NCBI RefSeq assembly: GCF_011420305.2 | Contig: NZ_CP061769.1 | Span: 1,909,001-1,973,000, forward strand | DNA length: 64,000 nt | Direction of reading: 5' to 3' | DNA from: Nocardioides ochotonae | Lineage (GTDB): Bacteria > Actinomycetota > Actinomycetes > Propionibacteriales > Nocardioidaceae | Shown: positions 38,118 through 46,720 of the stretch, piece after piece | Layout of the letters: each line of letters opens with the position of its first letter | How positions within the stretch are numbered: position 1 is the stretch's first letter | Program-made: the position numbers and the translations under genes | Notes under the pieces: model-generated | The model's input: the letters and a program-made list of their open reading frames with translations, nothing else | What the model was told of the DNA's origin: nothing | Database searches by the model: none

Positions 38118-39953
38118 ATGACACGTTCGACCTTCCGCCCTCGCAGGGGGCTCGTGGCAGGCGTCGCCGCCTCCGGCCTGCTGCTCGGCGCCGCCGCGGT
38201 CGGGGCGGCTCCCTCGCCGGCCGCCGCCGCACCTCCCGGGTGCGACCAGCCGTTCCCGGCGGCGGAGCTCGCGCCCGGTCAGGTCCTCTCGGGACTGACG
38301 GTCGTCAAGGGCACCGAGCCGGTCGGCTTCGAGGGCACCGTGCTCGGGGTGCTCGACGACGGCATCGCCGCCGGCATCGACATGATCATGGTCGACGTCG
38401 AGGTCCCCGACATCGAGCTGCCCGGCGGCGACCAGGCCGGCGGCATCTGGCAGGGGATGTCCGGCTCCCCGCTGTACGCCGAGGACGGTCGCGTCGTCGG
38501 CGCCATCTCCTACGGCCTGGCCTGGGGCCCGAGCCCGATCGCCGGTGTGACCCCGTTCGGCGACATGGAGGAGTTTCTCGAGGCCGACCCGGCCCCGCGG
38601 GTCCCCGTGCCGACGGCGATGGCGCGCAAGATCGCCGCCAGCACCGACGTCAGCGCCGCCCAGGCTGGTCGCGGCATGCGTGAGCTCACCGTGCCGCTGG
38701 GTGTCTCGGGCGTGTCCCAGCGCACCTTGGACTTCCTCGCAGGGAAGGCCGAGCAGCTGGCGAAGCGCGGCATCAAGCGCCCCTACCTGAAGTCCGCCAG
38801 CTACCGGCTCGCCCGGTCGTCGGCCGCGGCCGCCCCCGACGCCAGCGCGATCGTGCCCGGCGGCAACCTGGCCACCACCGCGGCGTACGGCGACGTGACC
38901 ATGGGTGGCGTCGGCACCGTGACCTCGGTGTGCGGCGACCGGGTGGTCGGCTTCGGGCACCCGGCGTACTCCCTGGGCTCCACGTCGCTCGGCCTGCACC
39001 CGGCCGACGCGGTCTACGTGCAGCCCGACCCGGCGGGCGCGCCGTTCAAGCTCGCCAACATCTCCGCACCGGTCGGCACCATCGACGACGACCGCCGCGC
39101 CGCGATCGCTGGTCGTCTCGGCGCGCTGCCGGAGGCGATCGCCCTCACCAGTGCGGCCACCCTCGCCGGTGAGACCGTGAGCGGGCGTACGGACGTCTAC
39201 GTGGACGACGCGGCCGCCGACGCCGTGTACTACCAGTTCTTCGCCGCCCACGAGCAGCTGCTCGACAACGACCCGATGGGCTCGGAGCTGCTGACCTGGA
39301 CGATCACCGGCACCGACCCGGCCGGCGCGCCGTTCACGCTGCGGCTCACCGACCGCTTCGCCGGTGCTGAGGCGTTGTGGGACGCGGCGTACGGCGTGGC
39401 CGACTTCGCGTGGGGCCTGAGCCGTCTCGAGGGCGTCGAGATGCGCAGCATCGACCTCCGGGCCGAGCTCGTCCGCGACGCGCGCACGCTCGACATCGCC
39501 CGCGTGGAGCAGCACCGCAACGGCTCCTGGACCACCGTGAACAACAAGACCCCGATCCAGGTGCGTGCCGGTCGCACGATCAAGCTCCGCGTGGTCATCA
39601 CCGGTCCGGGCGGCACCAAGCGCTTCCAGAAGGTCAGCTTCGCGGCGCCGGCGGCGAAGTACCGCGGCAACACCCGCGTGGCGGTGTCCTCGGGCGGCAG
39701 CACCTACAACAGCACCTCGTTCAAGAACCTCACGGGGGCCAAGAAGCTCGTGGCCTCGACGCTGCGCAACGACCAGGTCCGCGTGCAGTTCGGCACCCGC
39801 GACAAGGTCGAGTACGCCGGTGACTACTACGGCGACGAGTACTTCCGGGCCGACGCCAAGCGGGCGAAGTCCTTCCTGCGCAGCCGGGTCTCGGCGCCGT
39901 ACGACCAGGTGGTCACCGGTGCGGCGAACATCAACGTGAAGATCCGGAAGTAG
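38118..39953 (+). CDS. Secreted protein with SpoIVB-type S55 peptidase domain
   Basis: 611 residues from ATG after GGAGGAACCTC. Sec signal peptide at residues 1-39 (GLVAGVAASGLLLGAAAVGA, cleavage after AAA). The S55-like core reads GIWQGMSGSPLYAEDGRVVGAISYG, with Ser115 and Ser117 in GMSGSP (113-118), then SPIAGVTPFGDM, and later GDRVVGFGHPAYSLGS with a conserved His. This order (GMSGSP before GFGHP) is what I recall for secreted S55 proteins outside the SpoIVB sporulation group. The C-terminal 200 residues are beta-rich and basic. Whether it cleaves proteins is not known. It has no visible operon partner. Confidence 0.82.
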   Translation: MTRSTFRPRRGLVAGVAASGLLLGAAAVGAAPSPAAAAPPGCDQPFPAAELAPGQVLSGLTVVKGTEPVGFEGTVLGVLDDGIAAGIDMIMVDVEVPDIELPGGDQAGGIWQGMSGSPLYAEDGRVVGAISYGLAWGPSPIAGVTPFGDMEEFLEADPAPRVPVPTAMARKIAASTDVSAAQAGRGMRELTVPLGVSGVSQRTLDFLAGKAEQLAKRGIKRPYLKSASYRLARSSAAAAPDASAIVPGGNLATTAAYGDVTMGGVGTVTSVCGDRVVGFGHPAYSLGSTSLGLHPADAVYVQPDPAGAPFKLANISAPVGTIDDDRRAAIAGRLGALPEAIALTSAATLAGETVSGRTDVYVDDAAADAVYYQFFAAHEQLLDNDPMGSELLTWTITGTDPAGAPFTLRLTDRFAGAEALWDAAYGVADFAWGLSRLEGVEMRSIDLRAELVRDARTLDIARVEQHRNGSWTTVNNKTPIQVRAGRTIKLRVVITGPGGTKRFQKVSFAAPAAKYRGNTRVAVSSGGSTYNSTSFKNLTGAKKLVASTLRNDQVRVQFGTRDKVEYAGDYYGDEYFRADAKRAKSFLRSRVSAPYDQVVTGAANINVKIRK

Positions 39954-40035
39954 TCCGCCCGCACCATCCACGCAGGACCCACGCACGACCGACGGCGGGC
40001 GGGAGCGACGCTCCCGCCCGCCGTACCCTGCTTGC

Positions 40036-41778
40036 ATGGGTGCGCAGGACGTGACAGCGGTGGCGACGGCGAGCAGCCTGGCCGAGAAGGACCGGTTGCT
40101 GGCGCTGGTGCGCGACTCCGTGATCGGCGAGGACCTGTTGATGGCCACGCCGTACGGACGGCGGCGGGTCACCTATGCCGACTACACCGCCTCGGGCCGG
40201 GCGCTGTCGTTCATCGAGGACTTCGTGCGCCGCGAGGTGCTGCCCGGCTACGCCAACACCCACACCGAGTCCAGCGGCACCGGGCTCCAGACCTCCCGGC
40301 TGCGCGAGGAGGCCCGCGCGATCATCCGCGACGCGGTCGGCGGCGACGAGGACACGGTGGTGCTGTTCACCGGCTCCGGCGCGACCGGCGCGATCGCCAA
40401 GCTGGTCGGCGTCCTCGGCCTGCGGCTGCCCTCGGTGCTGGAGGACCGCCACCACCTGCTGCGCCACATCCCGCGCGAGGAGCGCCCGGTCGTCTTCGTC
40501 GGGCCCTACGAGCACCACTCCAACGAGCTGCCCTGGCGCGAGTCGGTCGCCGACGTGGTGGTGATCCGTGAGGACGCCGACGGCCAGGTCGACCTCGACG
40601 ACCTGCGCGCCCGGCTCGTCGAGCACGCCGACCGGCCGCTGCGCATCGGCTCCTTCTCCGCGGCCTCCAACGTCACCGGGATCATGTCCGACGTCGCGGG
40701 CATCGCCACGGTGCTCCACGAGCACGGCGCGCTCAGCTTCTGGGACTACGCCGCTGCCGCGCCGTACGTCGAGATCACGATGGGCCCCAGCGACCCGACG
40801 CGTCCGCTGTCCTACAAGGACGCGGTGTTCATCTCCCCGCACAAGTTCGTCGGCGGGCCGCAGACCCCGGGCGTGCTCGTCGCGCGCCGCGAGCTCTTCG
40901 CGAACCGGGTGCCCGACGTCCCGGGCGGCGGCACCGTCGCCTACGTCAACACCGACGACCACCGCTTCCTCGACGACCCCACCCACCGCGAGGAGGGCGG
41001 CACGCCCGCGATCGTCGAGGCGATCCGCGCCGGGCTGGTCTTCCAGCTCAAGCAGGCCGTCGGCGTGGACACGATCCGCGCCCAGGAGGAGCGCCACCTC
41101 GCTCGCGCCGTCGCGGCGTGGCGCGAGGAGCCGGGCCTGGAGCTGCTCGGCAACCTCGACGCCGAGCGGCTCTCGATCGTGTCGTTCGTGGTGCGCTCGC
41201 CCACCGGTCGCTACCTGCACCACAACTACGTGGTCGCGCTGCTCAACGACCTGTTCGGCATCCAGGCCCGCGGCGGCTGCTCGTGCGCCGGCCCCTACGG
41301 CCACCGGCTGCTCGGCATCGACATCGAGCGCTCCCACGAGTTCGAGCGCGAGATCACCGGCGGCTGCGAGGGCATCAAGCCCGGGTGGGTGCGCGTGAAC
41401 TTCAACTACTTCGTGCCCGACGCCGTCGCGCAGTACGTCGTCGACGCGGTGCGGATGGTCGCCCGCGACGGCTGGCGGCTGCTCGGCGACTACTCCTTCG
41501 AGCCCGCCACCGGGCTGTGGCGCCACCGCGCCGGCGTCGTCGACCCGCCGCTGTCGCTCCACGACGTGTCGTACGCCGACGGCCGGGTGCACCTGCCCGA
41601 GCACACCGCCACCGGGGGAGTGGAGCTGCTCGAGGAGCACCTGCGCGACGCCGCCCGGATCCTCGGCGAGCGCCCCGGCCCCGACCTCACCTCCCACCCC
41701 GGCAGCGTGAGCGCCGACTTCGAGCACCTGCGCTGGTTCGACCTGCCGGCCGAGTGTGTGGCGGTCGACGCGGGCTGA
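40036..41778 (+). CDS. Class V aminotransferase-fold PLP enzyme (cysteine desulfurase-like)
   Basis: 580 residues from ATG. PLP-fold motifs: YADYTASGRAL near residue 50, TESSGTG, VVLFTGSGATGAI and the Schiff-base Lys270 in SPHKFVGGPQTPG. A reactive-Cys candidate is C415 or C417 in ARGGCSCAGPYGHRLL, at the place where SufS/Csd enzymes carry theirs. The chain is about 170 residues longer than classical cysteine desulfurases, with an extra C-terminal region (about 470-580). Close relatives are generally annotated only as aminotransferase class V. It is monocistronic, with no Fe-S or thiolation genes alongside, so the substrate is unknown. Confidence 0.85.
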   Translation: MGAQDVTAVATASSLAEKDRLLALVRDSVIGEDLLMATPYGRRRVTYADYTASGRALSFIEDFVRREVLPGYANTHTESSGTGLQTSRLREEARAIIRDAVGGDEDTVVLFTGSGATGAIAKLVGVLGLRLPSVLEDRHHLLRHIPREERPVVFVGPYEHHSNELPWRESVADVVVIREDADGQVDLDDLRARLVEHADRPLRIGSFSAASNVTGIMSDVAGIATVLHEHGALSFWDYAAAAPYVEITMGPSDPTRPLSYKDAVFISPHKFVGGPQTPGVLVARRELFANRVPDVPGGGTVAYVNTDDHRFLDDPTHREEGGTPAIVEAIRAGLVFQLKQAVGVDTIRAQEERHLARAVAAWREEPGLELLGNLDAERLSIVSFVVRSPTGRYLHHNYVVALLNDLFGIQARGGCSCAGPYGHRLLGIDIERSHEFEREITGGCEGIKPGWVRVNFNYFVPDAVAQYVVDAVRMVARDGWRLLGDYSFEPATGLWRHRAGVVDPPLSLHDVSYADGRVHLPEHTATGGVELLEEHLRDAARILGERPGPDLTSHPGSVSADFEHLRWFDLPAECVAVDAG

Positions 41779-41956
41779 GTGAGTCAGGTCGCGGGCGGGT
41801 CGCGCACCTCGACCAACGGCCGTTGAGCCAGCGAACTTTAGGTAGGGACGAACAACATTCCGCCTGACGGAGGTCAGAAGGTGCACAGTGCCGTCACTAC
41901 GCAACGTTGAGCGCGCCCTGGGCCAAGGCCTGGGTCCTGACCAAGGAGCAGCTGTG

Positions 41957-42436
41957 ATGAGGGGCGCGCGAGTGAAGGTCGGGCTGGCAATCGTGGCGAT
42001 CGTTGCCGTTCTGGCCGTCGCCCCCGGGGCAGACCCAGGCGAGTCGGAGACCCCCGAGCCGACCGAACAGTCGGCTGCCGACACAGAAGCGGCGGAGGAG
42101 ATCTTGCCCGCCATTCCCGACGCGGCGCGCGTGAGGGTTGAGCCCACCCTCGGTGCCGGCAACTCCGAGGTCTACGAGTTCACCCCCAGGGGGGTGACCT
42201 ACACGATCGCGATGACCTGTACGTCGTCCGTCGCCGGAGCTGAAGCTCAGCTCGTCAACTTCGACTACCCCGATGCCGCGTCCGTCATCGGCTGCGACGG
42301 GGTTACGACCAGCACGATCGTGAGCGCGCCCCCGGGCGCCAAGCGGATCCAGGTTCGAGCGGGAGATGGCAGCGACTGGGCCCTGAGCATCTACGACGGC
42401 ACACCAGAAGGCGTGTCCGTCACGCCGGTCACGTAG
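41957..42436 (+). CDS. Hypothetical exported protein
   Basis: 159 residues from ATG 41957 (GTG 41954 possible); AAGGAG lies 5-8 bases upstream. A basic start and one hydrophobic segment (about residues 6-24) give a signal anchor; mature residues 25-50 are Glu/Pro/Thr-rich. The rest (about 55-159) looks like a small beta-sandwich with two cysteines (MTCTSS and IGCDGV) that could form a disulfide. G+C is slightly lower and codon use more mixed than in the neighbours, as is the following 300 bases, so this patch may be acquired. No family recognised. Confidence 0.6.
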   Translation: MRGARVKVGLAIVAIVAVLAVAPGADPGESETPEPTEQSAADTEAAEEILPAIPDAARVRVEPTLGAGNSEVYEFTPRGVTYTIAMTCTSSVAGAEAQLVNFDYPDAASVIGCDGVTTSTIVSAPPGAKRIQVRAGDGSDWALSIYDGTPEGVSVTPVT

Positions 42437-42438
42437 GA

Positions 42439-42708
42439 ATGGAGCGAAGCGATGGCTGCGGGACTGACCGTGCGCGCATCGCTGCCCGGAAGCTCTCACC
42501 GCGAGCTCAGTGGACCTGGCGGCTCAGCATGAGTGTCAACGGCAACAGTGCAGGTGGGGAAGGGGCATCGACGGTGAACGCTCGCGGGTCGTGGAACAGT
42601 GGAGTGCTGACTCGCGTCGGCCGGGGCGAGGTCACGATCACCGCAACTGCGTCGAACAAGCGCGGCAGGTTCTGCGCCGGGTCCTACCCCGCAGCCGCGA
42701 CGAGCTGA
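42439..42708 (+). other. Low-evidence ORF in a gene-poor 320-base stretch
   Basis: The stretch 42437-42755 has no convincing gene. One open frame (42439-42708, 89 codons) ends in a plausible beta-rich segment, MSVNGNSAGGEGASTVNARG and GEVTITATASN, resembling the end of an exported beta-protein. It follows a gene of similar style, so it may be a decayed paralogue or 3' remnant. There is no ribosome site. Confidence 0.25.
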
Positions 42709-42755
42709 TATCGGGCCGGGGACGCGGCCTTCTATCCCCGGCTGCGACCATGTGC

Positions 42756-44024
42756 TCACGTCCGCCGACTGAATCGGATATCGCCGTTCGGCATCCGTTG
42801 GTGGACATATCGGTCGTCATGGATCAAATGATGGTGATGCGAGCACAGCAGCAATCCGTTGCCGAGAGCGGTCTTCCCGCCCGCTGACCATGGATTCACA
42901 TGATGTGCCTCGCACCAGGTCGAGGGAATCGTGCATCCGTCGGCGCGGCATTCCTGGTCGCGAATTGCCAGGGCCTTTCTCTGACCCGGGCTGAAGAGCC
43001 GGTTCGTGCGACCGAGATCGAGCGGCACCGACTGGGTGCCGAGCACCGCGGGGACGAGATTGGCTGTGCAGGCGAGTCTGCGGGCCTCGCCCGCGGTGAT
43101 GCGGGAGCCGTCCGCCAGCGTCGCGGACCCGAGGCCGTCGACGAGCGCCTGGAGGTCCATCGTGATCACGAGAGTGGTCGCGTCGCCGCCGTGCAGGGGG
43201 AGTCTCGAGGGGTCGATGGCCTCGAGCAGCGAGCAGAAGGCCTCGCCGAGCCGGCGCTCGTAGGGCACCCGCCGCCCGTCAGTGGCAGGCGAAGCGGTCT
43301 CGTCTGCTGCGCGCCGAGGGTTGGTGAACGACTCCAGCATCGTGGTCAGTCGCAGCGCGATGCTCTCCGGCACCCGGGCCCGGATCACTGCGGATCCGTC
43401 GCCGAGGTGCCGCACCCCCAGCGTCGTACGCCGCCGGGCGCGGCGCTCCGCGGCGCGCAGCTGCTCCTCCTCGACCTTCTCGGCCCACTCCGGCGCGACG
43501 ACCTCCAGCAGCCGCTCAGCTAGGCGGGCCAGCTCACGTGGCCCGAAGTCGGCGGCCTGCTCCACGAGGTAGGTCTCGGCGCGGGCGAGCATGTCGGCCC
43601 ACTCCTCGGCGCTTGCCTCGATGAGGTCGAAGGCGTCGGTGAGGTCGTCGAGCGCGGCCACGATCACGTGGCCCTGGTCGAGGCTGACGTGTCCGCCCGC
43701 GAGCGCGGTCCCGACGCGGTGCCAGCTCCGCTCGCAGGCGACTCCGAGCCGCTGCAGTCGCTGGGCGGTCGGGGCGGCGGTGTGGGTGCGGTGTGCCACC
43801 CAGGCGGCGACGTCGCGGCACCCGTCGGCGTCGGCCACGTCGTCGGCGCACGCGATCACCCGCGCGTGCATCGCCTGGGCCCGCGAGGCCAGGTGGGCCG
43901 TCATCCTCAGCGCCTGGCGCTTCTCCGAGATCGACAGGAAGGTCGGATCGCGGTCGGCGATCTTGTCGAGGAACGCCTCCGCGCACCCCACGTCGGCGAG
44001 GTAGGGATGAGCCGTGTCGGCCAT
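42756..44024 (-). CDS. DUF222/13E12-family HNH endonuclease (intact)
   Basis: 422 residues from ATG with GGGAGG 5 bases upstream. DUF222 domain at about residues 30-320 (LASRAQAMHARVIACADDVA, YLVEQAADFGPRELARLAER, RHLGDGSAVIRARVPE). The C-terminal HNH nuclease reads CRADGCTIPSTWCEAHHVNPW, then N and LLCSHHHHLIH, so all zinc and catalytic residues are present. The family is very abundant in Nocardioides and mycobacteria (13E12 repeat) and its role is unsettled. Several mycobacterial members have been linked to the SOS response. A 20-bp palindrome (44084-44103) overlaps the likely -35 region. Confidence 0.9.
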   Translation of the reverse strand: MADTAHPYLADVGCAEAFLDKIADRDPTFLSISEKRQALRMTAHLASRAQAMHARVIACADDVADADGCRDVAAWVAHRTHTAAPTAQRLQRLGVACERSWHRVGTALAGGHVSLDQGHVIVAALDDLTDAFDLIEASAEEWADMLARAETYLVEQAADFGPRELARLAERLLEVVAPEWAEKVEEEQLRAAERRARRRTTLGVRHLGDGSAVIRARVPESIALRLTTMLESFTNPRRAADETASPATDGRRVPYERRLGEAFCSLLEAIDPSRLPLHGGDATTLVITMDLQALVDGLGSATLADGSRITAGEARRLACTANLVPAVLGTQSVPLDLGRTNRLFSPGQRKALAIRDQECRADGCTIPSTWCEAHHVNPWSAGGKTALGNGLLLCSHHHHLIHDDRYVHQRMPNGDIRFSRRT

Positions 44025-44083
44025 CGATGCCTCCCGAGATCAAGGGATGTGGGGTGGGTTCCCCTATATCCCGATCCTACCCG

Positions 44084-44103
44084 TGTTCGAAATCTTTCGA
44101 ACA
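44084..44103. promoter_or_regulatory. Perfect 9-2-9 palindrome at the HNH gene promoter
   Basis: TGTTCGAAA-TC-TTTCGAACA is a perfect palindrome 60 bases before the HNH ATG. On the minus strand a TAGGAT -10 (44079-44074) places the palindrome over the -35. The half-sites resemble the LexA half-site but are spaced 4 bases apart, not the 6 of the actinobacterial SOS box, so another repressor, or a variant site, is possible. Confidence 0.55.
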
Positions 44104-44173
44104 GCATGGAAGGTAAAGGATGAATCTGTGGATAAAGGTCGCCGGACCGGGCGGGCCCTGATGCGATTGAGGT

Positions 44174-44551
44174 GTGACAGCGGTAGCCCTCGCCCCGGAG
44201 GCGCGGATCGCGGCAGTCGCGATCTGGGAGGGCTGGACGAATCGGGGGACGGTCCCCAAGGCCCCGCGAGTGATGATTCCGAATCGAGAGATGCTGCTCT
44301 TCACCGGCCCCGTCGGCGAGCTCAGAGACGCGCCGGCGCTCGCCTGGTACGGCTCCGCGCAGGGTCACCATCAAGAACCGAACGTCGTCTGGCCCGAGGA
44401 TCAGGCCTGGTGCCTGGCCTGCGACGTCGACGAGGAGATCGAGTTCACCGTGGGCTGCTCCGTCGATGCGTCCCAAGACTTGGCACGAGCGCTACCCGGG
44501 GCAGTCCGACAGGTGCTCTACGGCCAGGAGGCGCCGTTGTACCGCGAATAG
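44174..44551 (+). CDS. Hypothetical protein, 125 residues
   Basis: GTG start (MTAVALAPEARIAAVAIWEGW). A soluble, mixed alpha/beta sequence with three Trp and CLACDVDEEIEFTVGCS in the middle (three Cys), ending GQEAPLYRE. No signal peptide or membrane segment. Codon use supports a real gene, and the frame runs cleanly to a stop 17 bases before the convergent HAD remnant. I do not recognise the family. It lies in the patch with the HNH gene and a broken gene, so it may be accessory. Confidence 0.6.
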   Translation: MTAVALAPEARIAAVAIWEGWTNRGTVPKAPRVMIPNREMLLFTGPVGELRDAPALAWYGSAQGHHQEPNVVWPEDQAWCLACDVDEEIEFTVGCSVDASQDLARALPGAVRQVLYGQEAPLYRE

Positions 44552-44567
44552 CGCCTACCGGCCTGCC

Positions 44568-45035
44568 TCAGCGCGGGGTAGGGCTCGGCTGGCCATCCAA
44601 GATGGCTCGAGCGGCTGCCGCTACCGAGCCGACCACCAGATCCGGCTGGTGGCCCGTCGGGTCCGATCCGTCGTCGAGCCACGCCGTGCTCAGCCCGACG
44701 GCAGCCCCACCCGCGACGTCGAGCTCGAGACTGTCGCCGATCATCCAGCCCTCGAGCGTGCAACCGAGCCTGCTGGCGAGCGCGTGGAAGATGGCAGGAG
44801 CCGGTTTGCGGGCACCGACAGCGTCGGACACGACCCATCCGTCGACGAGGGCGTCCAGGCCGGTGCGGCGAATCTTGCCCTCCTGGTTGTCGAGCATGCC
44901 GTTCGTGATGACGCCGAGAGTCCAGCCGGCTGTCCGAAGCTCGGCCAGGGCGCGCCGGTCCGCGTCGGTGACCGTCACGAGCGACGGCATCTGCGACCGG
45001 TAGTCGGCCCAGACGCTGTCAGCCGATGTCGCAGC
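44568..45035 (-). pseudogene. HAD-superfamily hydrolase, 5' truncated
   Basis: The open frame holds the C-terminal two thirds of a HAD phosphatase: WTLGVITNGMLDNQEGK (motif II region, TNG), ARKPAPAIF (motif III Lys) and WMIGDSLELDVAGG (motif IV acidic residues). The N-terminal DxDGT nucleophile motif is missing. The coding-like sequence VWADYRSQM continues 15 codons upstream of the only ATG (44990) to a TGA at 45036-45038, and no start lies there. The loss of the nucleophile means no phosphatase activity, so it is called a pseudogene. The missing piece is not found in the 46 bases before the next gene. Confidence 0.75.
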
Positions 45036-45081
45036 TCAACCGTAGAGCGAGGGGCAGCGGTTCAGCGCAGCCCCAGGACCC

Positions 45082-46080
45082 TCACAACCGCACCAACATC
45101 TTGCCGAGGTTCTCGCCACGGTGCAGCCCCAGGAACGCGTCCACCGCGTGGTCGAGCCCCTCGACGACCGTCTCGCGGCTGACCAGCTTGCCGTCGGCGA
45201 CCCACTGCCTCGCCAGCTGCTGGTACTCCCGGGCCACGTCGCCGTGGTCGGTGACGATGAAGCCCTGCATCCGCAGCCGCTTGGTGACCACCTGGAACAT
45301 GTTGCGCGGGCCCGGGGTCGGCAACTCGTCGTTGTAGCTCGCGATCGAGCCGCAGGCGGCGATCCGGCCGTGGTCGGAGAGCAGCGCGATGGCGGCCTCG
45401 AGGTGCTCGCCGCCGACGTTGTCGAAGTAGACGTCGAACGGGCCGTGCGGCTCCAGCAGCTTCAGCGGGGACCCGTCGCGGTAGTTCACCGCGGCGTCGA
45501 ACCCGAGGTCGTCGGTCAGCCAGGCCACCTTCTCCGCAGACCCGGCCGATCCCACCACCGCGCTCGCGCCGAGCAGCCGCGCCACCTGGCCCGCGGTCGA
45601 CCCGACCGCGCCGGCGGCACCGGAGATCAGCACCCGGTCGCCCTCGCGCAGCCCGGCGATCGCCGTCAGCCCGACGTACGCCGTGAGGCCCGGCATGCCG
45701 AGCACGCCGAGGTAGGCGGACTCCTCGACGCCGCTGGTGTCGACGCGGCGGAAGGAGGCGGCGGGTGCCAGCGCGTGCTCGCGCGAGCCGAGCTGGTGCA
45801 GGACCGTGTCGCCGACGGCGAGGGAGTCGTCGTTGGAGGCCACGACGGTGCCGACGGCGCCGCCGTCGAGCACCTCGCCGAGCCGGTACGGCGGCACGTA
45901 GGACTTCATGTCGTTCATCCGGCCCCGCATGTAGGGGTCCACCGACATCACCGTGTTGCGGACCAGGACCTCGCCGGGTCCCGGGTCGGGCAGCTCGGTC
46001 TCGACCAGGCGGAAGTCGTCGGGGGCGGGCCAGCCGGTGGGGCGGGCGGCCAGGTGGATCTCACGGGTCTTCGTCGGCAT
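45082..46080 (-). CDS. NADP-dependent oxidoreductase (CurA/leukotriene-B4 dehydrogenase-like MDR family)
   Basis: 332 residues from ATG (MPTKTREIHLAARPTGWP), AGGA 7 bases upstream; an upstream in-frame start at 46146 adds a basic, non-conserved stretch. Medium-chain reductase without the catalytic zinc: PYMRGRMNDMKSYVPPY and the Rossmann motif ISGAAGAVGSTAGQVARL, then FDVYFDNVGG. Relatives reduce the C=C bond of alpha,beta-unsaturated ketones or curcumin with NADPH. The exact substrate is unknown. It is a single-gene unit. Confidence 0.92.
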   Translation of the reverse strand: MPTKTREIHLAARPTGWPAPDDFRLVETELPDPGPGEVLVRNTVMSVDPYMRGRMNDMKSYVPPYRLGEVLDGGAVGTVVASNDDSLAVGDTVLHQLGSREHALAPAASFRRVDTSGVEESAYLGVLGMPGLTAYVGLTAIAGLREGDRVLISGAAGAVGSTAGQVARLLGASAVVGSAGSAEKVAWLTDDLGFDAAVNYRDGSPLKLLEPHGPFDVYFDNVGGEHLEAAIALLSDHGRIAACGSIASYNDELPTPGPRNMFQVVTKRLRMQGFIVTDHGDVAREYQQLARQWVADGKLVSRETVVEGLDHAVDAFLGLHRGENLGKMLVRL

Positions 46081-46188
46081 GCCGCGATCCTGACAGGGCG
46101 GCGGTGAGCCGGGCCGGAACCCGGGCCGGCAGCCGTCCACAGGCATGGCTCTCGGTCGGCGGTGGCCGGCGTGAGGAAGGACAAACAG

Positions 46189-46250
46189 GTAGTTCGCGAC
46201 GTTCGGGACTGTGGAAAGGCTTATCCACAGTCCCGAACGTCACGATCTAC
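46189..46250. repeat. Palindromic repeat family A, copy 2 (27-8-27)
   Basis: Arms 46189-46215 and 46224-46250 are complementary at 25 of 27 positions around an 8-base loop, the same geometry as copy 1 at 22815-22876. The arms share GTAGTTCG, GACGTTCG and GACTGTGGA. It lies in the 234-base gap between the oxidoreductase start and the HesB-like gene; the remaining gap sequence shows nothing else recognisable apart from a C/G run (46250-46310). Confidence 0.85.
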
Positions 46251-46314
46251 CCTCCCCGAGGAGCGTTCCCCGGGGAATCAGCCCCCCGGGCGCGCAGCCC
46301 GGGGGAGCGGGGGG

Positions 46315-46599
46315 TCAGACCTGGGTGCCGAGCGCGAACTCGACCTTCCCGGATGCATCGACGGCGGCGTCGAGCACCTTGTCGGCGAGCATCAGCGCGG
46401 CCGCCTCGTCGAGGAAGATGGTCGCGCCACCCTGCTCGACGATCTGGTCGCCCTCCTGGGCCTGGTCGGCGGCGCTGACCGCGAAGGACGGCTCCGTGGT
46501 CCCTTCGGAGGTGATGCGCAGCCCGGCGGTCTCGGGGAGGCCGGGCTGGGTGGAGATCTCTCGGACGATCGTGCTGGCGTTCTCGGTGAGGGTGAGCAT
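46315..46599 (-). CDS. HesB/IscA-like (A-type carrier fold) protein without cysteines
   Basis: 94 residues from ATG (MLTLTENASTIVREI). The segments AGLRITSEG, GDQIVEQGGATIFLDEAA and KVLDAAVD follow the HesB/IscA fold pattern. A-type Fe-S carriers need three cysteines (one mid-chain and a C-terminal CGC), but this protein has none, so it cannot hold a cluster in the known way. Such Cys-less relatives are, from memory, common in actinobacteria and are often mis-named Fe-S assembly proteins. Its role is unknown. Confidence 0.8.
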   Translation of the reverse strand: MLTLTENASTIVREISTQPGLPETAGLRITSEGTTEPSFAVSAADQAQEGDQIVEQGGATIFLDEAAALMLADKVLDAAVDASGKVEFALGTQV

Positions 46600-46720
46600 G
46601 ACTCGCCTTCCGATGGTCGTTCAGGACTCCTCCACCGTGTCCCACCCGCGGCACCCGTTCAAGTCGACGGCGGTGGCCCGGGCGTGTCGCGGAGTACGCC
46701 GCGGTGCGAGGCTGGAAGGC

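Noticed and set aside
42439..42708. 89-codon open frame as a confident gene
   Set aside because: No ribosome site, mixed composition and no homologue recognised; kept only as a low-confidence remnant.
44084..44103. Canonical actinobacterial LexA (SOS) box
   Set aside because: TCGAA and TTCGA are 4 bases apart instead of 6, so it does not fit the known site; kept only as an unassigned palindrome.
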